From Vibrio alfacsensis (GTDB taxonomy: Bacteria > Pseudomonadota > Gammaproteobacteria > Enterobacterales > Vibrionaceae), in NCBI RefSeq assembly GCF_003544875.1, contig NZ_CP032094.1:248001-312000 (forward strand): a stretch of DNA of 64,000 nucleotides. Reading direction: 5' to 3'. Below the pieces are notes generated by a model. The model ran no database searches. It was given only the letters and a program-made list of their open reading frames with translations, and had not been told where the DNA came from. Positions 25,939 through 35,579 of the stretch are shown piece by piece. How positions within the stretch are numbered: the stretch's first letter is position 1; each line of letters begins with the position of its first letter. Position numbers and translations under genes: made by a program.

Positions 25939-27483
25939 ATGCAATTTGAAACCGTACGATTGATATTGGGCGATCAACTCAACAGTGAGCACTCTTGGTT
26001 TCAGCAACCGGATGAGCAAGTGCTTTACCTGATTGCCGAGCTCAAGCAAGAGAATACTTACGTCACGCACCATATTCAGAAAGTGTGTGCTTTCTTTTCT
26101 GCAATGGAACAATTTGCGAAAGAGCGTCAGAGCGAAGGTCACCAAGTTTTGCACCTCACATTGGATGATACCCAGTCGTTTGACGATCTTGAGCACGTCC
26201 TACAGCACTACGTGAGAGAAGTCGGTGCGAGCAAGTTTGAATATCAACGTCCCGATGAATACCGTTTACTAGAGCAGTTAGCCAAACTAAAGCTTGATGG
26301 GGTGGTGACGCGTTATGTCGATTCGGAACATTTTTTGCTGCCGTTTGAAGAAATAGAATCGCAGTTTCCTCAAGGCAAACACATCATGATGGAGCACTTC
26401 TACCGCCGTATGCGCAAGCGATTCGACATCTTGATGCAAGACGGCAAACCTATTGGCGGGAAATGGAATTACGACACCAATAATCGTAATAAGCTCAAAG
26501 CCCAAGACATTGAGCAACTACCACAACCTCTGATGTTCAGCACCGATGTGCGCGGTATTACTGAGCGGTTGGCAAAACATGACATCAAAACCATCGGAAA
26601 TCTCGACGGGGACTTGTTGTGGCCGATTAATCGTGCGCAAAGCCTGTCTTTACTCGCGCATTTCTGCCAAGTCTGTCTACCGTTGTTCGGCCGTTTTCAA
26701 GACGCCATGACAGGCCAGCACCATGCTAAGTGGAGTTTGTATCACAGCCGAATTTCATTCTCGCTTAACAGTAAATTGCTGCACCCTAGAGAAGTCATTG
26801 ATGCTTCACTCAAAACGTTTCATTCCAACGCGGACATCGACATTTCTCAAGTCGAAGGGTTTATTCGCCAAATCTTAGGGTGGCGAGAATACATCCGTGG
26901 CGTCTATTGGGCGAACATGCCTCATTACCCAAAAAAGAATGAGTTGGGCGCAGAAAGAAAGCTGCCAGACTTCTTTTGGAATGGCGAAACCAAAATGGCC
27001 TGTATGCGCAATGCGATTGGTCAGTCCCTCGATTATGCCTACGCACACCACATCCAACGTTTGATGGTCACTGGTAACTTTTGTTTGCTAACCGAGATAG
27101 AGCCAGACCAAGTGGATGAGTGGTATCTCGGTATTTATGTTGATGCGATTGAATGGGTCGAAATGCCGAACACTCGTGGCATGGCATTGTTTGCGGATGG
27201 CGGTATTGTTGGCACCAAACCTTACGCGGCAAGTGGGTCTTATATCAACAAAATGAGCGATTACTGTAAGGGATGCCATTACGACAATAAATCGCGCAGT
27301 GGAGAAGGTTCGTGTCCGTTTAACAGCTTGTATTGGCGCTTTATGAACAAGCACGACAAGCGTCTCGCAACCAACCCACGAATCGGGATGATTTTCCGCT
27401 CTTGGGGCAACATGGAAGAACAGCAACGCCAAGCGATACTCGATACCGCAGAGCATTACATAGAAAATGTGGAGAACTTGTGA
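25939..27483 (+). CDS. Iron-sulfur photolyase-like protein (FeS-BCP / PhrB type)
   Basis: The 514-residue protein belongs to the deoxyribodipyrimidine photolyase-related family, whose characterised members repair 6-4 photoproducts and carry a 4Fe-4S cluster. It begins VRLILGDQLN. The FAD region contains WREYIRGVYW, and the C-terminus supplies the cluster cysteines: one near GNFCLLT, then YCKGCHY and GSCPFN. The ATG at 25939 (GGAG upstream) is preferred over an upstream frame that overlaps Cry-DASH by more. It starts 17 bases after Cry-DASH ends and overlaps the next gene in TGATG. Confidence 0.92.
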   Translation: MQFETVRLILGDQLNSEHSWFQQPDEQVLYLIAELKQENTYVTHHIQKVCAFFSAMEQFAKERQSEGHQVLHLTLDDTQSFDDLEHVLQHYVREVGASKFEYQRPDEYRLLEQLAKLKLDGVVTRYVDSEHFLLPFEEIESQFPQGKHIMMEHFYRRMRKRFDILMQDGKPIGGKWNYDTNNRNKLKAQDIEQLPQPLMFSTDVRGITERLAKHDIKTIGNLDGDLLWPINRAQSLSLLAHFCQVCLPLFGRFQDAMTGQHHAKWSLYHSRISFSLNSKLLHPREVIDASLKTFHSNADIDISQVEGFIRQILGWREYIRGVYWANMPHYPKKNELGAERKLPDFFWNGETKMACMRNAIGQSLDYAYAHHIQRLMVTGNFCLLTEIEPDQVDEWYLGIYVDAIEWVEMPNTRGMALFADGGIVGTKPYAASGSYINKMSDYCKGCHYDNKSRSGEGSCPFNSLYWRFMNKHDKRLATNPRIGMIFRSWGNMEEQQRQAILDTAEHYIENVENL

Positions 27484-28190
27484 TGGAAATACTCATCGTC
27501 GGTGGCAATGGTGGAATTGGTTTGGCTATGGTGCAAGAAGCTACTGTGCGGTTCCCTCAAGCGCGCGTGCATGCCACTTATCGTAAGCAGCAACCAGATT
27601 GGCAACATCCAAATGTCGTTTGGCATCAAGTGGATGTATCGCAAGATGAGCAGGTAAAAGCGCTTAGCGAGCAGATTGAACATGTCGATTGGTTAGTGAA
27701 CTGTGTTGGTATGTTGCACACCCAAGAGAAAGGCCCTGAGAAGAATCTTAGCTCGCTCGACGCAGACTTTTTTCAACAAACCATCATGGTTAATACTCTG
27801 CCAAGTTTACTGTTGGCGAAATACTTCACGCCCAAGCTAAAACGCAGCACTGAACCTAAGTTTGCGACCATTTCAGCCAAAGTTGGCAGCATTAGCGATA
27901 ATCAGTTAGGTGGTTGGTACAGCTATCGCGCATCGAAAGCCGCATTAAACATGTTCCTCAAAACCATGTCGATTGAATGGCAAAGAATGGTCAAACATGG
28001 CACGGTGCTTTCACTTCACCCTGGCACCACAGATACCGCTTTGTCGGCACCTTTTCAAACCAATGTGCCAGAGGGAAAGTTGTTCACGCCAGAGCGAGTT
28101 GCTAAGGATCTATTAGGCTTGATAGAAAAAGCAACCCCGCAAGATAGCGGGGCGTTTTGGGCTTATGATGGGACGTTATTGCCTTGGTAA
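27483..28190 (+). CDS. Short-chain dehydrogenase/reductase (CsgA-like SDR)
   Basis: This NAD(P)-dependent oxidoreductase of unknown substrate has 235 residues. The Rossmann fold motif GGNGGIG lies at residues 7-13 and the catalytic Tyr-Lys pair in YSYRASKAAL near residues 144-150. Start and upstream stop overlap (TGATG), so translation is coupled to the photolyase-like gene. SDR genes of this kind commonly accompany photolyases in light- or singlet-oxygen-responsive operons, which supports a photo-oxidative stress role. The reaction itself is not known. Confidence 0.9.
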   Translation: MEILIVGGNGGIGLAMVQEATVRFPQARVHATYRKQQPDWQHPNVVWHQVDVSQDEQVKALSEQIEHVDWLVNCVGMLHTQEKGPEKNLSSLDADFFQQTIMVNTLPSLLLAKYFTPKLKRSTEPKFATISAKVGSISDNQLGGWYSYRASKAALNMFLKTMSIEWQRMVKHGTVLSLHPGTTDTALSAPFQTNVPEGKLFTPERVAKDLLGLIEKATPQDSGAFWAYDGTLLPW

Positions 28191-28250
28191 GAGAACGCGT
28201 ACCAACGTTAATACAAAGGAAATAGCGTTCCCAGAGAGGGTCGGAGTGAC

Positions 28251-28397
28251 CTACGTTTTCGTTGATTTATTTCTTCGGCAACGCTCAGAACAATAAACGA
28301 TTTCCTCCCAATTTCGCGCCCACTTCTTTCGCCAAGAAAATGGGCGTTTACACACAAGACAAACTTTTATCGGCAGATTGGATTTAAAACCTTTCAT
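28251..28397 (-). CDS. DUF2256 small zinc-ribbon-like protein (48 aa)
   Basis: This gene is too short to appear among long reading frames. ATG 28397 to TAG 28251 encodes 48 residues with [15 protein letters not shown] and YCSERCRR, giving Cys13, Cys16, Cys36 and Cys40. The C-x2-C, FxWRKKW, C-x3-C pattern is that of DUF2256, a family commonly found beside cryptochrome/photolyase genes. It probably binds zinc; its function is unknown. It lies on the opposite strand and converges with the photolyase-SDR operon, 44 bases upstream of the msrAB start side in map order. Confidence 0.85.
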   Translation of the reverse strand: MKGFKSNLPIKVCLVCKRPFSWRKKWARNWEEIVYCSERCRRNKSTKT

Positions 28398-28441
28398 CGC
28401 TCTGAATATTTACTCCTAATTTGGTTAAACAAACGGCTTAG

Positions 28442-29584
28442 TTATTTATCAAATAAGTACAGGTAATCACCATAACCTAGGCTCGCCATCTTGTTGACAG
28501 GGATAAACTCCATTGCGGCTGAGTTCATGCAGTAACGTAATCCGGTTGGCTTTGGCCCGTCTTTGAATACGTGACCAATGTGAGAATCGCCAAACTTACT
28601 GCGGATCTCGGTACGCGGGTAAAGCAGTTTGAAGTCGGTTTTCTCGACGATGTAAGCAGAGTCAATTGGTCGAGTAAAGCTTGGCCAGCCGGTACCTGAT
28701 TTGTACTTGTCGGTGGATGAGAACAGTGGCTCTCCAGATACAACATCAACGTATATTCCTTCTGCTTTGTTATCCCAATACTTGTTATCAAAAGGGCGCT
28801 CTGTTCCCTCTTCTTGGGTGACGTAGTACTGTAGTTCGGTCAGTTTTGCCTTAATCTCTTTGTCGGAGGGCTTAGCGTAAACCTTTACTTTGGCTTGTGA
28901 TTCCTTTTCATCAATAAGTTGTCGTAGTGTTTTTGGATTCTCTTGGCGATCGTCACCAAACACTTCGTCTAGGTATTTATCGCGGCCAGATGCGTAGCGA
29001 TAGTACTTGTATTTCAAGCTACTCTTTTTGTAGTAATCCTGATGGTACGACTCTGCAGGGTAGAACTTCTCAAACTCGATCAACTCTGTTTTCAGTGGTT
29101 TTGGGTAAATCATCGCCTTGTCGATTTCCATCATAAATTGCTTAGCAATCTGCTTTTGCTCTGCACTATGGTAGAAAATTGCAGGACGGTATTGAGGGCC
29201 ACGGTCAACGAATGAGCCTTTATCGTCTGTTGGGTCAATATGACGGAAGAAATAATCCAGCACTTGCTCGTAATTAACGACGGCAGGATCGAATTTCACT
29301 TCGATGACTTCAATATGGCCAGATTTTCCCGAAGAGACTTGGCGATATGTCGGATTGGTCAAATCACCACCTGAATAGCCAGACACAACGTCCAAGACCC
29401 CCGGTAATTGCTCTAAGTCCGATTCAGTACACCAGAAGCAACCGCCCGCTAATGTCGCAATGTCGGTTTTGTTCGATGCGTCCATCTTATCCATGGTATC
29501 AGCGGTGCCTGTTTTACTTAGCAATATAAACAGAACAGGGAGTGTGAAAGATAATCCCACCAACAACTTAGATACATTCTTCAT
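28442..29584 (-). CDS. msrAB: Bifunctional methionine sulfoxide reductase MsrA/MsrB
   Basis: The fusion repairs both stereoisomers of oxidised methionine. The first 30 residues are a hydrophobic signal sequence, so it acts in the periplasm. The MsrA domain has the catalytic [10 protein letters not shown] (Cys near residue 50). The MsrB domain occupies about residues 235-375 with [20 protein letters not shown] and the catalytic Cys in [12 protein letters not shown]. The usual zinc CxxC pairs of MsrB are absent, as in many fused forms. The 380-residue length is normal. It appears to be monocistronic. Confidence 0.93.
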   Translation of the reverse strand: MKNVSKLLVGLSFTLPVLFILLSKTGTADTMDKMDASNKTDIATLAGGCFWCTESDLEQLPGVLDVVSGYSGGDLTNPTYRQVSSGKSGHIEVIEVKFDPAVVNYEQVLDYFFRHIDPTDDKGSFVDRGPQYRPAIFYHSAEQKQIAKQFMMEIDKAMIYPKPLKTELIEFEKFYPAESYHQDYYKKSSLKYKYYRYASGRDKYLDEVFGDDRQENPKTLRQLIDEKESQAKVKVYAKPSDKEIKAKLTELQYYVTQEEGTERPFDNKYWDNKAEGIYVDVVSGEPLFSSTDKYKSGTGWPSFTRPIDSAYIVEKTDFKLLYPRTEIRSKFGDSHIGHVFKDGPKPTGLRYCMNSAAMEFIPVNKMASLGYGDYLYLFDK

Positions 29585-29768
29585 AACTTCCTCAAACGTG
29601 ATTGTTCCAATGATTGTTACGTAAGAAGACAGAGCAAAGAGCGAAAAAATTACAACAATCGTTAATTTTCATTTTCTCTTTATCTTCAAGAGGGCTACAT
29701 TAACGGCCAATATATGCGCTCATCAATGTTTTTCACTCGATGAGCCACAAGTAATCATGAGGAATATC

Positions 29769-30167
29769 ATGCAAGCAGAAGTAAAATGGGTTGAAGGGTT
29801 TAAGTTCCTTGGTCAATCTCAATCTGGTCACTCGGTAGTGATGGATGGCAATGGCGGCGCAACGGCACCAAGTCCAATGGAAATGGTATTAATGGCCGCT
29901 GGTGGTTGCAGTTCTGTAGACGTTGTCGATGGTTTGAAAACGGCGGGTCAGAAAGTTACTTCTGTTAACGCGAAGCTTACAACGGAACGTCGTGAAACAG
30001 CGCCGCGTATCTTTACACAAGTGAATATCCACTTTGAAGTATCAGGGGAAGATCTAGACTCTGAAATCGTCGCTAAAGTCGCGGCTGATTCACTAGAGAA
30101 ATACTGCTCAGTGTGCTTGATGCTCGGTAAAGGTTTAGAGATGACTCATAGTTGGGAAATCGTATAA
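29769..30167 (+). CDS. OsmC-family protein, YhfA type
   Basis: The 132-residue product aligns by eye with E. coli YhfA from its first residue (MQAEVKWVEGFKFLGQSQSGH), which fixes the start at 29769; GAGGA lies 7 bases upstream, and the earlier in-frame ATG overlaps that binding site. OsmC proteins reduce organic hydroperoxides through two cysteines. Here Cys residues are in AAGGCSSVDVV and KYCSVCLML, in the expected places. YhfA-type members have less certain activity. It sits near msrAB, in keeping with an oxidative-damage block, but is not in its operon. Confidence 0.88.
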   Translation: MQAEVKWVEGFKFLGQSQSGHSVVMDGNGGATAPSPMEMVLMAAGGCSSVDVVDGLKTAGQKVTSVNAKLTTERRETAPRIFTQVNIHFEVSGEDLDSEIVAKVAADSLEKYCSVCLMLGKGLEMTHSWEIV

Positions 30168-30275
30168 CCTCCTTTGTAAAATCACAAAATAGGAAAGAGA
30201 AAAGTGCGAGCTTTTCTCTTTTTTATCGCTATCTTGCATTACTCTATTGATGTCAAAAGTTGTAGGAATAATCCA

Positions 30276-30830
30276 GTGACCGAATTAGAAAAAATGATGT
30301 CCGGCCAAATCTTTGATGGTGGAGACGAAGAGATTGATGCGATTCGTACGAATGCAACCAAAACGTTACTCAAGTTGAATAGCAGCACTGATGCCGAAGA
30401 GCGTATTACCCTACAAGCAGAGCTACTAGGCAAGGTGGGAAACAGCTACATTCAACCACCATTTCATTGTGAATTTGGTAAAACCATTGAGATCGGCGAG
30501 CAGACGTTTATCAACATGAACGTGGTGATGCTTGATGGAGCCAAAATCACCATTGGTAGCCACGTCCTTATCGGCCCTAGTGTTCAGTTTTATACCGCTT
30601 CGCACTCTCTGGATTACCGCAGTCGACTCAAGTGGGAAACGTTTTGTAAGCCAATCACCATTGAAGATAGTGTCTGGATTGGTGGCAACTCGGTGATCAA
30701 CCAAGGCGTGACCATTGGTGCTCGCTCAGTAATTGCAGCTAACTCAGTGGTAAACAGTGATGTCCCACCAGACTGCCTTTACGGCGGCACACCTGCCAAG
30801 TTGATTCGTCGTCTGGACGAAGCGTCTTAG
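30276..30830 (+). CDS. Sugar O-acetyltransferase (Maa/LacA/NodL type)
   Basis: The enzyme transfers acetyl from acetyl-CoA to a sugar hydroxyl. The left-handed beta-helix hexapeptides are clear (IGEQTFINMNVVMLDGAKITIGSHVLIGPSV), with the catalytic His in TASHSLD and the C-terminal cap YGGTPAKLIR. GTG 30276 is chosen because AGGA lies 8 bases upstream and the protein then begins TELEKMMSGQ, as family members do; an earlier in-frame GTG at 30204 adds an unrelated hydrophobic stretch. The product is 184 residues. The sugar is unknown. Confidence 0.88.
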   Translation: MTELEKMMSGQIFDGGDEEIDAIRTNATKTLLKLNSSTDAEERITLQAELLGKVGNSYIQPPFHCEFGKTIEIGEQTFINMNVVMLDGAKITIGSHVLIGPSVQFYTASHSLDYRSRLKWETFCKPITIEDSVWIGGNSVINQGVTIGARSVIAANSVVNSDVPPDCLYGGTPAKLIRRLDEAS

Positions 30831-30983
30831 GCTCTCGCTAATCACGCCTGTTTGCTATGAGAATGCGCACGAATAGGGCGACGGTAGAAATCACTCACTG
30901 CGTGTGCTGAACCATACCAGCGCTGATAACATAGTCGGTGTTATGGTTTTCTTGGTTCTGCCGCCAAGAGTCGTGATTGCCAG

Positions 30984-32318
30984 TCAGCGCATGGCAAACA
31001 GTTCCTGATGATAGTCATTAGCATCCAGCCCATGCTGAACGAAATCATGTTGTAACGCGCTGCCAAATTCTGATGGACCACAAAACCAAAAGCTGGCATT
31101 TTGCCAATCAGGCACAAGTTCGCGGATCTTATCTGGTGTTAAACGGCCATCTTTTGGGGTAATCATGATATGTAACCTGACATTCGCTTTGCTCGCCGCT
31201 TCCTTTAGCTTATCAATGGCTGCTTGATCATAGTCTGCGGTTACATGGAAGAAATCCACTTCACGGCTGCCGCGGTCTTTCATGAGATGTTGCATTTTGG
31301 CAATAAAAGGCGTCACCCCAATACCTGCTCCAATCCATATCTGGCGGGAACGTTCATCCTTAAAATCGAAACAACCATAAGGTCCCTCAACAGAAACCGG
31401 CATCCCGACTTTAAGCCATTGGCTCAGTTGCTTTGTCCAGTCTCCTAGCTCTTTGACAACAAAGGTCAGAGTGGATTCTTGCTCATTCCAGGCTGATGCA
31501 ATCGTGTATGGGTGTGCCCTTTCAGATTTTTTTGAGCTGACGAATGCAAATTGCCCAGGTCGATGTCCGGCCCATCCAGGATTGAGTTTTATCGTGCTGG
31601 CAATAACCCGAATGCCTGGGTAGGACGTCAGTGAAATAATCTCTCCCTGAACTTTACGGCTACGTCCCACTTGCCCTGTAAGCACAATCAAGGCGGAGAC
31701 CGAACCAGCAATCAACATAACAACCGTTAGCCAGCCGATGGGTTGCGACCAATAATCATACTTAATCAACACGGCTGAATGATACGCCAGAAGCAAATAG
31801 ACAATAGCCAGCCATTTGTGCGTTTTGACAAATAGATGGTAAGGGAATGATTTGAGTAGCGCTAAAATAATCAGGAGCACCGCAAGATAAAATGCCCACT
31901 CACCAATTGACTCGGCTAAACTACGCTGCTCTAGAAACCATTGCTGCAACTGAGGGAATGCCTCAATGTTTTGCGCTTTTTTCTCTGGTCGGTTTAACCA
32001 TCCCCAGCCCACCATCCATTTTGTCCCTTGCGCCCACCACCAATGAAGAACAGAAAACACCAGCCCCGTAATGCCAAGCCATTTGTGAAGTCGATACATC
32101 TTGTCTAGCCCGTTGAGTGGGCGTTCTAGCCATTTTACTCTTGTTGCTAGCAGCATAGACACACTCATCGCAGCAATGCCAATGACACCAGAATACTGTA
32201 TGAAAACAGAGCGAAAACTGAAATACGTGAAAGGTACAGGGGAAAAAGTATCGGCTAGCATCCATAAAGCCGTAAGGAATAGTAGGCCAATTACAAACAC
32301 GATCTTTACGTTTTTCAT
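30984..32318 (-). CDS. Ferric-reductase-like membrane oxidoreductase
   Basis: The 444-residue protein joins a ferric reductase-type haem membrane domain (about six helices, with histidines in LHKWLGITGLVFSVLHW and KTHKWLAIVYLLLAYHS) to a ferredoxin-NADP reductase-like module. That module has FAD motif HPYTIAS and NAD(P) site IWIGAGIGVTPF, and ends FWFCGPSEFG and a terminal aromatic-rich tail (YHQELFAMR). It should move electrons from cytoplasmic NAD(P)H through FAD and haem across the inner membrane. The acceptor is unknown; ferric iron and oxygen are possibilities. No clear Fur box is visible upstream. Confidence 0.88.
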   Translation of the reverse strand: MKNVKIVFVIGLLFLTALWMLADTFSPVPFTYFSFRSVFIQYSGVIGIAAMSVSMLLATRVKWLERPLNGLDKMYRLHKWLGITGLVFSVLHWWWAQGTKWMVGWGWLNRPEKKAQNIEAFPQLQQWFLEQRSLAESIGEWAFYLAVLLIILALLKSFPYHLFVKTHKWLAIVYLLLAYHSAVLIKYDYWSQPIGWLTVVMLIAGSVSALIVLTGQVGRSRKVQGEIISLTSYPGIRVIASTIKLNPGWAGHRPGQFAFVSSKKSERAHPYTIASAWNEQESTLTFVVKELGDWTKQLSQWLKVGMPVSVEGPYGCFDFKDERSRQIWIGAGIGVTPFIAKMQHLMKDRGSREVDFFHVTADYDQAAIDKLKEAASKANVRLHIMITPKDGRLTPDKIRELVPDWQNASFWFCGPSEFGSALQHDFVQHGLDANDYHQELFAMR

Positions 32319-32566
32319 CGGTGATAACCCTATTTAGTTTTAGTGAACGCCATTAAAACTAAATACCACTTACGGTAAATAGGCAAATTTGATTGTCAGC
32401 TGAGGTTTCTATCCGAAGTCGTTTTGTCTGGATTGCTTTAGGTTGAGTTTCTCGTGGTTTGGTTGATAAAACCGATTTAATCATTTTCCGATGATAGAGA
32501 TTTTCATTGTGAATAAGACCATCTAAACTACTCGCCAGAAATGACCTTGATATTGGAAAGACGAAA

Positions 32567-33241
32567 ATGAAATACGATTGGATCTTGTTTGATGCTGATG
32601 AAACCTTGTTTCACTTTGATGCTTTCAAAGGTTTACAGCTGATGTTTTCTCGCAAAGGTGTGGATTTCACGGAGCAAGACTTCGCGCATTACCAAACGGT
32701 CAACAAGCCACTTTGGGTCGATTATCAAGATGGTAAAGTGACGGCAGAAGAGTTGAAGCATAAGCGTTTCACCGAGTGGGCTGAAAAGCTGAGTACGACG
32801 ACGGCAGAATTGAACAGTGCCTTTCTAGAGGCGATGGCAGACATCTGTACTTTACTCCCGGGAGCAAAAGAGTTGATGGAAGCGCTGTATGGTAAAGCGA
32901 AGATGGGGATCATCACCAATGGGTTTACCGAACTGCAAGCGATTCGACTAGAGCGTACAGGAATGGCGAACTATTTTGATCATGTGGTGATCTCTGAGCA
33001 GGTAGGGATTGCGAAACCAGATTTAGGTATCTTTGAATACGCGATGGGTCAAATGGGCTATCCGTGTAAAACTCGCGTACTGATGGTGGGGGACAACCTG
33101 CATTCCGATATTCTTGGTGGCAACAATTTTGGCATTGAAACGTGTTGGTTGAATACGACCGGCGCAAGTGTTGATGACCAGATAGCACCAAGCTATACGG
33201 TTGCTTCATTAGATGAGCTAAAAAGTATCCTTGTTGCGTAA
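32567..33241 (+). CDS. yjjG: Pyrimidine 5'-nucleotidase YjjG
   Basis: This HAD-superfamily phosphatase removes phosphate from pyrimidine nucleoside monophosphates, including non-canonical ones. Motif I is LFDADETLFHF (nucleophile Asp), motif II IITNGF, motif III the Lys in GIAKPD and motif IV MVGDNLHSD. The 224-residue length and sequence follow E. coli YjjG closely. GGAAAGACGAAA precedes the ATG. It ends upstream of a terminator. Confidence 0.93.
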   Translation: MKYDWILFDADETLFHFDAFKGLQLMFSRKGVDFTEQDFAHYQTVNKPLWVDYQDGKVTAEELKHKRFTEWAEKLSTTTAELNSAFLEAMADICTLLPGAKELMEALYGKAKMGIITNGFTELQAIRLERTGMANYFDHVVISEQVGIAKPDLGIFEYAMGQMGYPCKTRVLMVGDNLHSDILGGNNFGIETCWLNTTGASVDDQIAPSYTVASLDELKSILVA

Positions 33242-33327
33242 GTTTCGTAGATTACTTAAGTGACCTTGACTATTTAGCATGCAAAGATCGTCTTAGCATC
33301 CTAAACAAGTCTGAGTGACTGATTGAA

Positions 33328-33356
33328 AACACCATCGAATGCACGATGGTGTTTTT
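33328..33356 (+). terminator. yjjG terminator
   Basis: AACACCATCG (33328-33337) pairs with CGATGGTGTT (33344-33353) around a 6-nt loop and runs into TTTTT. Confidence 0.9.
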
Positions 33357-33417
33357 GTATTGTTCATTAACGATCTACTTTATTCATTAACAACCCGTTT
33401 ATCCATCAATAAGCACT

Positions 33418-35400
33418 TTACTCATCAACAATCACAGCTTCGAGGTTGCCCCACGGCTCAAGCGCGATATCTTGCCCGCCGTTCCAAATAATAATCGGTA
33501 ACGGCTTTGGTTTTACATATTCAGCGAAAGTGGAGTCTGAAATCAGGTCAGTCGATTTCACAGGGAACACCAGTAAGTCAGCAAACATAACCTGTTGATC
33601 ATATTTCAGAATATCTGCTACTTTCCCCCAATAAACAAAATCATTGGCTTCCATCCATTCTGTCGTGGGATTGGTCTTGAGCATTTGAGAGGTTGGTGGA
33701 TACTGAATATCAACATCTAGCACTATTCCCTCTATGTTGTCTCTCAATCTGACTTGAATCCCATCGTCAATGTTCTCTGTATAGGTGAACTGATCGGAGG
33801 GCGGCTCGATTAATTGCGCTAAAGTAGCCGGGTTAGAAAAATCCATTCCGGGTAGATAGCGTTCTAGTGCGACAATCGGATCAAACCCTCCGATGTTGGT
33901 TTGTGCCTCTAAAACACTGAACCTAGGTTTCGGATCCGATTCTTCTGGGTTGATGACATAGGTCGACCATTCCGCTCGATAACCATTGAGGTTTTGCCCC
34001 ACCGATTGATAAATATTTAACGATACGGCGTAAACGGCTTTACGTTGCTCTGGATAAAAACGCATTTTGGCGAGTTCAAACGAGGGAGGCAAAAAGGCTT
34101 TTTCAAATGCGCGGATACGATTAGCGGGGATTTCAAAGTTAATAAACAACGTCTTTGGTGCGGTCAGTAGTGAGAAGAACATCTTCGGTTTTTCTATGCC
34201 ATAAAGAATCCCCAGACCTTGGTAAATATCTAATAGCGCATAATATAAGGTCGGTAGGGTTTGGGCCGGAAGCACAGTCGGTTGAGATTGAGCAATGCCA
34301 AACAGCGTTGCAAACACATCTTGTGGACTTTGTCCCTCTAGTACACAACCGATGAGATGGCTGAAAAGCTCTGAGCTATTGCTCGATTGAGTCGCTAGTG
34401 CACAGGCTCTAACACCACCAGCAAGCACCTGTACGGGGGAAGTGACGGGTTGAATTAAGAACTCGCTTGTTTCTGCCAGTACAAATGCTTCTGGTGACCC
34501 TATAGCGAATTGTCCCCATGAAAAGTCATGATGGATGTCGGCAGACTTTGGCTTGGTTGCGATGAACTTTGCACTGACTGAACTGCCATCGTAATAGTAG
34601 CGAGAGAGGCTACCCATTGGCCCTAAGACCTTTTCACTTGCATCAAGATACCACTGTGAAAAGCGCTGGCGTTTGTTGATTTTTGACATGTCAGCTTTTT
34701 TTGTCTTGAGCGGAACCGTCCAATGCAAACTGCCCTCATTCGTTAGCAGTGTGCCGGACCATTGTTGAGGCAATGAGGTGAGTTGTATTTGCGCTGGTGT
34801 CAAATTGGATAGTTGCAACAAGTCAGTTCCAGGCGTCGCTTTATAGCTGGCAAATCGATACAGATATGTGGTGTCGCTTCCTGGGAGTTGAACAAACGTT
34901 TTTAAGTCGACTTTATAACCTTGCTCCGCACGGGTAGTGAGTCCGATATCCGCGACAACATAGAACCTTTTCGGGAATAACATCTCTCTTAACCGTTGCC
35001 ATCCCTTTTCTTCAAGAAATTCCTCAAAGCGCGCTGCATCCGTTGGAGAGCGATGAACGACGATCGGGTTAACGCTCGCGATCTGGTAGGGTGGAAAGAT
35101 ACCAACATTTCTTGAAAATGCGTGTGTTTGGGCTGGATCGAGCTCCCATATTATCAGCCCGCGATCATCTACGTCATAAGGGAATATGGGCGGCTCCTGC
35201 CCTGAGATCGTTGCTTGTCGAAATGCCGCATCTAGCCTTGCACCACCAAAGACGTTGTTTCTAATTTCCATCAGTATCTGCTTTTCTTCTAATGAGATAC
35301 GAAGTGCGGGGTTAGTGTTGGCATATGTTGTTGAGCCTATCAAAGTGCAGAACATCAGGCTCATTGCCATTGTTAGTCGAACGATAGCTTGAGCAATCAT
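33418..35400 (-). CDS. Large exported protein of unknown function (660 aa)
   Basis: I do not recognise this family. Residues 1-27 form a signal peptide (MFCTLIGSTTYA), so the protein is exported to the periplasm or beyond. The chain has no membrane helix after that and no obvious catalytic motif. A segment near residues 420-470 (IPANRIRAFEKAFLPPSFELAKMRFYPEQRKAVYAVSLNIY) has a weak look of an acetoacetate decarboxylase-like fold, a guess only. Three cysteines lie close together in the middle. The gene is flanked by terminators or gaps and seems monocistronic. The ATG at 35400 is preceded by GGGAG. Confidence 0.85.
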   Translation of the reverse strand: MIAQAIVRLTMAMSLMFCTLIGSTTYANTNPALRISLEEKQILMEIRNNVFGGARLDAAFRQATISGQEPPIFPYDVDDRGLIIWELDPAQTHAFSRNVGIFPPYQIASVNPIVVHRSPTDAARFEEFLEEKGWQRLREMLFPKRFYVVADIGLTTRAEQGYKVDLKTFVQLPGSDTTYLYRFASYKATPGTDLLQLSNLTPAQIQLTSLPQQWSGTLLTNEGSLHWTVPLKTKKADMSKINKRQRFSQWYLDASEKVLGPMGSLSRYYYDGSSVSAKFIATKPKSADIHHDFSWGQFAIGSPEAFVLAETSEFLIQPVTSPVQVLAGGVRACALATQSSNSSELFSHLIGCVLEGQSPQDVFATLFGIAQSQPTVLPAQTLPTLYYALLDIYQGLGILYGIEKPKMFFSLLTAPKTLFINFEIPANRIRAFEKAFLPPSFELAKMRFYPEQRKAVYAVSLNIYQSVGQNLNGYRAEWSTYVINPEESDPKPRFSVLEAQTNIGGFDPIVALERYLPGMDFSNPATLAQLIEPPSDQFTYTENIDDGIQVRLRDNIEGIVLDVDIQYPPTSQMLKTNPTTEWMEANDFVYWGKVADILKYDQQVMFADLLVFPVKSTDLISDSTFAEYVKPKPLPIIIWNGGQDIALEPWGNLEAVIVDE

Positions 35401-35534
35401 GGGGCGATCTCCCTGCCTACATTGGATGTATTACCAACAAAGTATAGTTAATCCATGGGAGGAACATTTTCAGTTAGGAATATTCACGACAATCTATTCG
35501 TTTGAGCATTCTAAGGTAAGCAGGACATACAAGA

Positions 35535-35560
35535 AAAAGCGCCGAACCATCAGCGCTTTT
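35535..35560 (-). terminator. Terminator downstream of the 35580 membrane protein gene
   Basis: AAAAGCGC (35535-35542) pairs with GCGCTTTT (35553-35560) around a 10-nt loop, placed just after the stop of the minus-strand gene. Confidence 0.75.
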
Positions 35561-35579
35561 AGTGTGGAAATTCATGTGT

